Source: Paludibacteraceae bacterium (GTDB lineage Bacteria; Bacteroidota; Bacteroidia; Bacteroidales; Paludibacteraceae). Taken from it: 41,592 nt of DNA. The position numbers and the translations under genes were made by a program. Under the pieces are notes generated by a model, which saw only the letters and a list, made by a program, of their open reading frames with translations, was not told the origin of the DNA and did no database searches. Positions 17,928-25,559 of the stretch are shown piece by piece; position 1 is the stretch's first letter, and each line of letters opens with the position of its first letter. The stretch spans positions 1 through 41,592 of the forward strand of contig JAFYSB010000034.1 of assembly GCA_017546705.1 (NCBI GenBank). Reading direction: 5' to 3'.

Positions 17928-19832
17928 TCACAACATAACTTTACGTATCTCACCGTCCTGTATTATTACAAAGACGCCTTTCCTATTCTCAGGAAACTCG
18001 TTTCCAACAAAACGCCCCATGATATCATAAACTCGCATTTCGGAAATAGTAACCACGTCATCTAAATTAGATGCAGCCCCAGCCCACTTCGCATACAATG
18101 TTCCTTCCCAACCAGCTGGTATTTCTGTAAATTTCTTACCTCGCAGTGCTTTACTATTGTACCAACCTCCAAACTCACAACCATCCTTTCTTGGAATAGG
18201 CAGTATATATGTTTCCGTAACATAGGTTGGCAATTCTACATCCACCACGCCACCATTGAGTTCCCAAAATATCACCGTTGGATGATCAAAGACTCCAGTC
18301 CCCTCAAAAGTTGATGCTTCATATTCAATTCCATAGCGATCATAAGCACAAACAGCCAAAGTAAGTTTACTTATGTCCCCTATACCTGTCAGATCAACAT
18401 AGTTATTGTAAGTCATTTTATAGAGATATTCAGGGTTATCAACTGCATTTTCCCAACTCATTCCACGAGGGAAAACATAGACAGTAAAGCGCTCAGCAGT
18501 AGGATGTGACCAAGAAAGAATAGAATCCGTCAGTATCATATCTGTAGGTGCTATGAGGGATTCTTTTGCCTTCCATCTCATTGGCGGTGGCAGAGCCTTT
18601 AATTGGAAATGAGATGCTTTGAGTTCGCGAAACAATTGCATATAAGCCGTTGTATGAAAAAACACCGAACCTGTATATCCCGAAGAGAGATTAGCTCGGT
18701 TAGCATCAATTTGGCGTTGGAGTTCTAATACTCCATCACCATAGCCTGACAATCCTGCATTTGGATCTGTTACTCCATAGGCAGCTTGCGAAGCAAAGAA
18801 ATGTACACGTTGGCCATTCGGCAGTTTGTTGGAGAAGTTTTCACACACAGTCTTTGACCACCACTTGCAAAGTACGTCATAATCTTGCCTTGTTGATTGA
18901 GTGGACCAATAGATCTGCGGGTTGAGATAATCCACCCACCCTTGTTTGGTCCATTCGAGTGCATTGCAATAGAGGTAATCGTATGACTCCATAGCACTTA
19001 TGCCTGCAGGCAATGAGATACCATAAGCAGATGCTGCATTGGCTTTCATAGACCAACTTCCAGGAACTCCCATACCAAAGCGCACCCATGGTTTCACTTC
19101 TTGAATAGCCTTATATAACTTGCATATTACGGAATCTACATTGGCACGACGCCAGTCATCATCGGTACTACCATCTCTATCCATATCTTTAACATTGGAT
19201 GGTTTATACAATGCCTTCGACATAGCATCCTCGCTATACGTACCGCCATACGCATAAAAATAATCATCCATCACTATTCCATCTATATCATAGTTATTGA
19301 TAATCTCCATGATGACATTATGTACATATTCGCGTGCTTCGGGATAGCCTGGGTCTATGATTTGTCCTTTGAAAGAACTATTGTTATACTTAATAATCCA
19401 TTGCCCAGCATTTTTCCAGACTAAGTCTGCTGTATCAAGTACTCCTGATGATGTAACACGAAAAGGATTCACCCACACATGTAATTCTATACCTCGTTTG
19501 TGCGCTTCTTCAATAGCAAAAGCCAATGGATCATAGCCAGGATCGCCGCCTCGCGTACCGGTGAGCGACTTAGACCATGGCTCATAGGACGATTTATACA
19601 GCGCATCGCAAAAGGAACGAACTTGCAGACATGCCGCATTCATATTACCGAGTTCCATGATATCAAAGATATTGCATAGCATCTCTTTCTGCGACTGCAC
19701 ATTAGTAGTTTTAGGCCAATCTATACCGTTACCCGTGAGCCACGTTGCACGAAACTCATGTATTGGATTCTCGGCAAATATGCCTATATTTGCAAAAAAG
19801 ACTGCAAGAAGAAAAATGATTGTTTTTTTCAT
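17928..19832 (-). CDS. GHL10-family glycoside hydrolase with InlB B-repeat and T9SS-like tail
   Basis: A 634-residue secreted enzyme. Signal peptide at 1-20 (MKKTIIFLLAVFFANIGIFA). The GHL10 domain (PF02638, formerly DUF187) spans about 25-390: HEFRATWLTGNGIDWP, TGTRGGDPGYDPL, LHVWVNPFR and the acidic loop DGIVMDDYF at 184-192. The E. coli member DigH cleaves denuded peptidoglycan glycan strands. A fibronectin-like region follows, then an InlB B-repeat (about 530-590, ending TLYAKW), then MRVYDIMGRFV ... GVFVIIQDGEIRKVML, which looks like a complete T9SS type A sorting domain. The open frame runs to 19883, across the promoter, so the ATG at 19832 is used. It is a paralogue of the gene at 28280 and is transcribed alone. 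Confidence 0.88.
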   Translation of the reverse strand: MKKTIIFLLAVFFANIGIFAENPIHEFRATWLTGNGIDWPKTTNVQSQKEMLCNIFDIMELGNMNAACLQVRSFCDALYKSSYEPWSKSLTGTRGGDPGYDPLAFAIEEAHKRGIELHVWVNPFRVTSSGVLDTADLVWKNAGQWIIKYNNSSFKGQIIDPGYPEAREYVHNVIMEIINNYDIDGIVMDDYFYAYGGTYSEDAMSKALYKPSNVKDMDRDGSTDDDWRRANVDSVICKLYKAIQEVKPWVRFGMGVPGSWSMKANAASAYGISLPAGISAMESYDYLYCNALEWTKQGWVDYLNPQIYWSTQSTRQDYDVLCKWWSKTVCENFSNKLPNGQRVHFFASQAAYGVTDPNAGLSGYGDGVLELQRQIDANRANLSSGYTGSVFFHTTAYMQLFRELKASHFQLKALPPPMRWKAKESLIAPTDMILTDSILSWSHPTAERFTVYVFPRGMSWENAVDNPEYLYKMTYNNYVDLTGIGDISKLTLAVCAYDRYGIEYEASTFEGTGVFDHPTVIFWELNGGVVDVELPTYVTETYILPIPRKDGCEFGGWYNSKALRGKKFTEIPAGWEGTLYAKWAGAASNLDDVVTISEMRVYDIMGRFVGNEFPENRKGVFVIIQDGEIRKVML

Positions 19833-19860
19833 TGTTTTATGGATGAGAATAATTTTTCTG

Positions 19861-19891
19861 CAAAGGTAGTATTTTTTTTGCACTTACGCAA
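19861..19891 (-). promoter_or_regulatory. Promoter of the second GHL10 gene
   Basis: On the - strand: TTG (19891-19889), 20 bases, TACCTTTG (19868-19861), then an ATG 28 bases beyond the box. Perfect consensus. Confidence 0.85.
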
Positions 19892-19900
19892 GAGAAAACA

Positions 19901-19927
19901 AAAAAAGAGGGCGCATTGCCCTCTTTT
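19901..19927 (-). terminator. Intrinsic terminator after the amidase gene
   Basis: Ten-base arms (AAAAGAGGGC at 19903-19912, complement at 19918-19927) with a 5-base loop, ending on the - strand in a T-run. It lies about 47 bases beyond the amidase stop and just upstream of the next promoter. Confidence 0.85.
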
Positions 19928-19973
19928 CATATAAATCATCCAATGGATAAGTTTTTGGTTACCTCCCTAGTGA

Positions 19974-22900
19974 TTATTTGCTAATAGTAGCACCTTGTGC
20001 GTTGTACTTCACACCATTAAGGAGGATATGGAGGTAGCCATTTTCAATTACTTTATTTTGTGCAGGTGTAGCTGTTTCTACATTCTCCACATCAGTAGGA
20101 GTTGCTTCAAATTGTACACGGAGTACATCGATACTAACTTCACCCTTTTCAGAGAGGAATGATGTACCGCGAACTATCTTGAAGCCCATAAACTGATAGT
20201 CCACACCAGCAGGCAATGTAGACATATCAGCCTCTTGATAGAGCCAACCGGCATAGTCGAGGTCACAAATTTTGGTATATTGGATATCACCTTCAACGGC
20301 CCACTTAGCATAGAGGGTATTGAAAGTATAATCCGCAGACACATACATACCTAGAGTAGCCTCGCTGTTACCTTTGATAGTAGCCACATCATCAGCCACA
20401 TAAACTGCCTCACCATTTGCCTCAGAGAAGGTATAGGTCAATTTGTTAGAAGCTAGGCCTTCGTATTTCGAAGATGTATTTCTCAAAGTAGAAACAGTAG
20501 CAACTCCTATAGATGTCTCTTTATCGCCCTCGAAGAAGAGTGTGTCCAGATTATTTACTACAGGAACAGAAGTCTCAAAAGCATCACCTGTCTTGAAGGA
20601 GATAGTAACTGGATCATTCACAAGCACACCATCAACATCTACTACTTTCGCACCAATCAGCATTTTGTACTCAGAATTTGGCTTCAAAGCACCACCTTTT
20701 GCCTCAAACCTAGCAGAACCATAAGGTGCAGGGGCTACGCCATTGAGTTTCACGTTACGAGAAACAGGACTAATATCGTTACCCTCAGCATCAAACACTT
20801 GGAAATACTTATTAGAAGCATTAGCCAATTTAGCATCAAAGATTGCAATGAACGCAGCATCCACAGGGATATTCTCGGAACCATCTACTGGGTAGGTTTG
20901 GATCACGCGCACAGAACCACGGTTTTGAGTGCGGAACTTGAAGGTAAATGGTTCTTGCAAGTGATTCTCAAATGTTGTATCTGGGTGGCAAGCACCAGTA
21001 CCCAAAGTAATGGTATATTCCACACCTGGCTCAAAACGTGAAGCAGGTTTGAAGCGTAGGGTATGTGCATCATCCTCGAAAGTAATAGTACCTTCTACAG
21101 CAGGAGAAATAGTAAATGCCTTGGCTGTTTCCTCCTCATTCATATCCCAGTTGAATGAGATAGTTGGCTGAACAGAAACCAACACACTATCTGTAATCTC
21201 TACTTTTGGACTATAACTCAATACTGTAGGAGGTGTTTGACGTTGCAAAGAAAGCGCAAAGATACCATATGAAATTTCATTGTTCTTCACCTCAAGTGTT
21301 TGTTCTTGTGGATAATAACCAGTTGGTTTTGCCTTTACAGTGTAAGTACCTGGTTTGAGATCCCAAAAATAGTACACACCATTATAGAGAGTATCCGTAA
21401 CATAGGTCTTGAGCAACTGATCATTTTGCCACAACTCTACCAAACCTTTTAAGATAGGACGATACTCATCGCGTGTACCCTTACGTGGCTTGTAATCAGG
21501 GAATATTTGTTTTTGATATACATCATGAAGTTTACCACCAATTGCACCATATGGAAGCTCTTTTCCACAGAAATAGGTATAGAATGTTTTAGCAAATTGG
21601 AAAGACTCTTGACGCTTGTAATCAATGTTTACCAAGCGATAAGTCTCTGGCAAATAGTCGTGCATCATACCCTCAGAAATAGTACCTGGCACTTTGAGCC
21701 AACGCATTACGCCATAACCATTGCTCCATCCCATGATGGTACGAGCGAAGGTCTTATCACCTGCGATATTTGGCTCGCGTGACCAGCAACTCACTTGGTT
21801 AGAATATTGATTTTGTCCCATCAAGGTAGTGATAGCACGCGCCTCATCACACACCTCTTGTGATACTATGTCATATTTATAGTAATCGACCTTACCATCT
21901 TCATTTGTGTCATAACCAGTGCAATATCCACCTAATCCATAAGGGTCACCTGGAGTAATACCAGAGTGAAGATGAAGGATATAGTTAGAAGGGTTACCCG
22001 CATTAGAGTGGATAGAAAGCATAAAGTCAGCATTCCAGTTACTAGCCTCAGCTGAGATACCAGACAAAGAGCGGTCATCAGCCGTAGTATTAGCAATACG
22101 TGATAGTTTGGTTTGGAAACCAAGTGCACGAAGCATCGTATCAAGACGAAGACCTTTGTCGAGGTTAGATACACTCTCCCAGAAACTCTGCTCACGAGTA
22201 TAACCCGGTTGAACAATAGAATTTTCAAAAATTGGGTAAAGATACATAAGACGGTCGTCAGAATCGTATCCACCATGACCTGGGTTGATATAAATCTTAT
22301 AATCAGCAGGATTGGTGGAAGCAGCACGTTTAGCTTGGCGCTTCATATCGTTGAGCAATGTGCCATCAAGTTCTTTCACCAAACGTGGCATTTCCTTACG
22401 GATAGGCTCCTCAGTAAGATTGAGTTGTAGGAGACGGATTTCTCCATTTTCGGTTGCATAAACAATACGGCCTGATTTCGCATCCACATTAGGATACATA
22501 CCAAAGCCTTCTGGGTCGGTCAAACGCTTAACCATTGAACCATCGATAGAGGCCATCATAATAGACGATTCTACATTGTGATAACCATCGTGGTTGTCAT
22601 CCATACCTACTACATAGTCGTTGCCATACCATACTGGCGCGTCGAAATCTTGACCAAGATTGATAATCTCTTTACCATTGAGATCACAAATACCAGTACC
22701 ATACTTGGTATTGAAAAGAATCATGGTTTGGTCTGGAGACAAAGAAGACCAAATGTAGTTGGCTTCGCCATGAGGTTTGAGAACGACACGTTTGCCATTG
22801 CGATAGAGGTTGAGATCCAAATTCTCGTTGTCCACGCGAAGAGTAGAAACTGGCTCTTCCACTTCGCGATAATCAGCATGCTCATGCGCAAGATAAGTCA

Positions 22901-23027
22901 CTGTTTCTTGGTTTGTGAAACGAGGAAAGAATCCTTCGCCCAACTTCACATCGCTGAGTACACGAATTTCAGCGCTAGCCATTACAGCAGCGGAAATGCC
23001 TAAAAGGAATAGAATTGTTTTTTTCAT
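19974..23027 (-). CDS. Secreted multidomain N-acetylmuramoyl-L-alanine amidase (Amidase_3)
   Basis: A 1017-residue protein. Signal peptide at 1-19. Residues 20-225 form TolB/PD40-like propeller repeats (SPDQTMILFNTKYG, SGRIVYATENGEIRLL). Residues 243-500 are a zinc amidase that cuts the MurNAc-L-Ala bond: PGHGG with H251, probable E284, SIHSNA with H340, and the catalytic Glu E452 in TISEGMMHDY. A CnaB-like fold (about 530-610) is followed by two Big_5 Ig-like domains (about 614-700 and 702-815) and a jelly-roll-like domain (about 850-975, LGMYVSADYTFNTLYAKW, YAGWLYQEADMSTLP). It ends in the short shared tail VIENGYLHILLNGVKYNAQG. It is 22 bases downstream of the phosphodiester glycosidase gene and cotranscribed with it. 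Confidence 0.9.
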   Translation of the reverse strand: MKKTILFLLGISAAVMASAEIRVLSDVKLGEGFFPRFTNQETVTYLAHEHADYREVEEPVSTLRVDNENLDLNLYRNGKRVVLKPHGEANYIWSSLSPDQTMILFNTKYGTGICDLNGKEIINLGQDFDAPVWYGNDYVVGMDDNHDGYHNVESSIMMASIDGSMVKRLTDPEGFGMYPNVDAKSGRIVYATENGEIRLLQLNLTEEPIRKEMPRLVKELDGTLLNDMKRQAKRAASTNPADYKIYINPGHGGYDSDDRLMYLYPIFENSIVQPGYTREQSFWESVSNLDKGLRLDTMLRALGFQTKLSRIANTTADDRSLSGISAEASNWNADFMLSIHSNAGNPSNYILHLHSGITPGDPYGLGGYCTGYDTNEDGKVDYYKYDIVSQEVCDEARAITTLMGQNQYSNQVSCWSREPNIAGDKTFARTIMGWSNGYGVMRWLKVPGTISEGMMHDYLPETYRLVNIDYKRQESFQFAKTFYTYFCGKELPYGAIGGKLHDVYQKQIFPDYKPRKGTRDEYRPILKGLVELWQNDQLLKTYVTDTLYNGVYYFWDLKPGTYTVKAKPTGYYPQEQTLEVKNNEISYGIFALSLQRQTPPTVLSYSPKVEITDSVLVSVQPTISFNWDMNEEETAKAFTISPAVEGTITFEDDAHTLRFKPASRFEPGVEYTITLGTGACHPDTTFENHLQEPFTFKFRTQNRGSVRVIQTYPVDGSENIPVDAAFIAIFDAKLANASNKYFQVFDAEGNDISPVSRNVKLNGVAPAPYGSARFEAKGGALKPNSEYKMLIGAKVVDVDGVLVNDPVTISFKTGDAFETSVPVVNNLDTLFFEGDKETSIGVATVSTLRNTSSKYEGLASNKLTYTFSEANGEAVYVADDVATIKGNSEATLGMYVSADYTFNTLYAKWAVEGDIQYTKICDLDYAGWLYQEADMSTLPAGVDYQFMGFKIVRGTSFLSEKGEVSIDVLRVQFEATPTDVENVETATPAQNKVIENGYLHILLNGVKYNAQGATISK

Positions 23028-23049
23028 ATTGATTAAATTTTAATTTTAT

Positions 23050-25356
23050 TTACTTGCTTACTGATATGCCTAATACATTATATGTGTTATCCATGGTTTG
23101 GATATATAAATTTCCGTTCTTCATGTATTTCATTATAGAAGACGCTGGATAAGAGGTAATGCTTTCTACATCCGTTGTTTGCTCGTAAAAAACCTCAATA
23201 ATGCCTGGAAGAGTGACATAACATTCTCCTTTTGTAGTTTCGGAAGTAGGAACCATCTTTAATGACACAAAACGCAATGGAAATATTGCAACATCCGAGC
23301 CAAACCTCTCTTTGACATCTATTTTAAAGATATTCTCTTCACCTACTTTAGGATTGAGGAAAGTAATCTGCTCAGTAGTATTAGAATTATTAGCACGAAT
23401 CATCACGATGACTTTCTCAAATACCGCATTAGTAGTCATCGGAATCCAAATATGCTCTGGCAATGAATAAAACAGAGAATCTTTTGACAATTGTACAAAC
23501 GGATTTCGACCAGATCCATAAGTAAACATTAAATTAACCGGTACATTTGAATCCTCTGGTAGTAATAATGATGGTTTGAAAGAAGTAGGAGAGCCCTTAA
23601 CTTCCCACGAATCTACCGCACGAAAATCATCCCAAGTTATTTTATTAGCCTCTGGCAACTCTACATCTACGATGATTGTATCAGAAAATTCTCCGAGAGT
23701 ACCTACGATTTGTGTACGCCCATTCTGCACGCCAGTCACTTCACCATTCTCATTCACAATAGCAATCGAAGGATCTAGAGACACCCAATCTAAGGCATCA
23801 GCAAGTACCTCTACAATATTGTTGCCTACAGTTCCTTGTACCTCTACCTTATAAGGGTGCAATGCATCACAGAGCACAGAATCCAAGCGTATAGCAATAG
23901 GAGCAGAAGCTAACAAACGAACATCCAATTCCGTGGTAATATCGCCCCATGTAGCAACCAATTTACCACCAGCTTCACCCGAAGCCAAGAAGCGACCATC
24001 GGCCAAAATCTCGCCTACTTCAGGAGCGCAAGAGAGCTGCACACCAGTCACGTTGGTCTCGACGAGTACACCATACTTGTTGTACCCTAAGAATTGTGGA
24101 GCTGCCACACCATAACGTGGAAGGGAATAAATAGGTTGGTAAGGAGCAATCTTAACTACGGTATTGTCGGTTTCTGGCACATTTGCCACCGCAAACATAC
24201 CATTACCACAAGCACGTTCATTACCGTCTGAACCATTGTTCATTTGTCCGAATGGACGCACATAAATACAAGAACTACCTCCTCCGTCCCAGTTTACAGC
24301 ATCGTATGCCCCATAGTGTTGCAGAATTTCAGCCAAGACTTTGGTTGTACACCCCGCACTGATAGCACTACGACCATCCACTACGAGCATATAGACTGTA
24401 TCACGTGTTTGGGACACGCCAAAACCAGTGCGTGGATGCAGTTCATTCCAATAGCCAGACTGAGCAACTTTACCTTCTTGAAGAATCTGCACATAGTTTT
24501 CACTACCAATAGATTGTGCCACATTCACAATCTCGTCATCCAACCTTATCTCAAAATCAAGAGTAATCTCATCACCCACATTTAGTTTGCTCAACTCAGT
24601 CGCCATTGTTCCGTGGCCAGAAAGTACAGCGTGATCTTTATCAAGAGACATAGAACCTACTTGATCTTCTACTTTGGTCACTTTAACTTTCATGGTTCCT
24701 GAAGTATTCCACTCTTGACCATCAAGTAGTTGAATTTGCACCTCAGCCCCATAAGCATTGGTACCAGTAGTAGTACCATTGTGGATATTATAGAGTACTA
24801 ACTCGTTTTCATTGCGTTTGTAGTTAGCATGCGCTATCTTCAAAGTGGTATCAGCCAAAACGAGCTGCATAGAAACAGAGTGGTAATATGCTGTAGCCCC
24901 CCTGCCATCAGCATCTATACAGCCTAAACGACGCGTAGCACCAACCCCTGCAGGCGTATGCGCATACTCTTTGTTGACAATAGTCGTATTAGTAGGCAAA
25001 CCCACATCACCTTGCGTAACGAAAAAGTCACCATTAGAACCTGCGAAGAAAATTTTGTTTTCTGTCGTACTGCGTTCTGCCATCTTTGAAGGACGCTCAG
25101 TACCAACAATCTTACCTGTACCTAATACTTGCTCTACATGCACATACGGATTGCGTGTATCCACCGCAAGAAGGAAACCGTCCATACGACCTTTGCCGTT
25201 ATCTGCACGAAGGAAACGCAACTCATAGTAAGTAGAACCCGGACCGGCAGGAAACATCGATATAGTATCGATATTATACGCTACTCCATTCAAAGAAATT
25301 GCATAGGATGATGCAAGGCACAATAGAGAAAATAAAGATAGTAGAATTCTTTTCAT
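23050..25356 (-). CDS. Phosphodiester glycosidase (NAGPA domain), secreted
   Basis: A 768-residue protein with a signal peptide (1-19). The NAGPA domain (PF09992; mammalian member removes GlcNAc from GlcNAc-1-phospho-6-mannose) spans about 85-390, with NGDFF (108-112), HPRTGFG (307-313), VDGRS (326-330) and NWDGGGSS (355-362). A Big_2-like Ig domain follows (about 485-570), then a jelly-roll-like domain (about 580-740) resembling that of the amidase, and a C-terminal tail (KYMKNGNLYIQTMDNTYNVLG). The bacterial substrate is not established; GlcNAc-1-phosphodiesters on polymers are plausible. It has its own promoter and is followed by the amidase gene after 22 bases. Confidence 0.9.
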   Translation of the reverse strand: MKRILLSLFSLLCLASSYAISLNGVAYNIDTISMFPAGPGSTYYELRFLRADNGKGRMDGFLLAVDTRNPYVHVEQVLGTGKIVGTERPSKMAERSTTENKIFFAGSNGDFFVTQGDVGLPTNTTIVNKEYAHTPAGVGATRRLGCIDADGRGATAYYHSVSMQLVLADTTLKIAHANYKRNENELVLYNIHNGTTTGTNAYGAEVQIQLLDGQEWNTSGTMKVKVTKVEDQVGSMSLDKDHAVLSGHGTMATELSKLNVGDEITLDFEIRLDDEIVNVAQSIGSENYVQILQEGKVAQSGYWNELHPRTGFGVSQTRDTVYMLVVDGRSAISAGCTTKVLAEILQHYGAYDAVNWDGGGSSCIYVRPFGQMNNGSDGNERACGNGMFAVANVPETDNTVVKIAPYQPIYSLPRYGVAAPQFLGYNKYGVLVETNVTGVQLSCAPEVGEILADGRFLASGEAGGKLVATWGDITTELDVRLLASAPIAIRLDSVLCDALHPYKVEVQGTVGNNIVEVLADALDWVSLDPSIAIVNENGEVTGVQNGRTQIVGTLGEFSDTIIVDVELPEANKITWDDFRAVDSWEVKGSPTSFKPSLLLPEDSNVPVNLMFTYGSGRNPFVQLSKDSLFYSLPEHIWIPMTTNAVFEKVIVMIRANNSNTTEQITFLNPKVGEENIFKIDVKERFGSDVAIFPLRFVSLKMVPTSETTKGECYVTLPGIIEVFYEQTTDVESITSYPASSIMKYMKNGNLYIQTMDNTYNVLGISVSK

Positions 25357-25403
25357 GGTATATAAAATTTAACGTTAATTTTCAGCATTATAAATTCAGC
25401 GCA

Positions 25404-25434
25404 CAAAGGTAGTAAAAATATTGCAAATGTGCAA
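25404..25434 (-). promoter_or_regulatory. Promoter of the NAGPA-amidase pair
   Basis: On the - strand: TTG (25434-25432), 20 bases, TACCTTTG (25411-25404), then a leader of about 40 bases to the ATG at 25356. Confidence 0.85.
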
Positions 25435-25442
25435 ATTTTTTG

Positions 25443-25470
25443 GTTGAAAGTTTAAAGTTTAGAGTTTAAA
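25443..25470. repeat. Heptad array, 4 units (GTTTAAA type)
   Basis: GTTGAAA, GTTTAAA, GTTTAGA, GTTTAAA in tandem on the + strand. On the - strand it reads CTTTAAA/CTCTAAA, the same family as the array at 12216. It lies between a terminator and the NAGPA promoter and is probably untranscribed by that promoter. Confidence 0.8.
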
Positions 25471-25485
25471 GGCAAGAATATAAAA

Positions 25486-25510
25486 GAAGTGCGCCATAAG
25501 ACGCACTCCT
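25486..25510 (-). terminator. Probable terminator after the DUF4623-like gene
   Basis: Six-base arms (AGTGCG at 25488-25493, CGCACT at 25502-25507) with an 8-base loop, followed on the - strand by TCTTTTAT. It lies about 50 bases past the stop at 25560. The short stem and imperfect T-run make it moderate. Confidence 0.6.
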
Positions 25511-25559
25511 AAGATTATGGTTATTGAGTTTTATATAACTCCTAAATACAAATTAGAAA

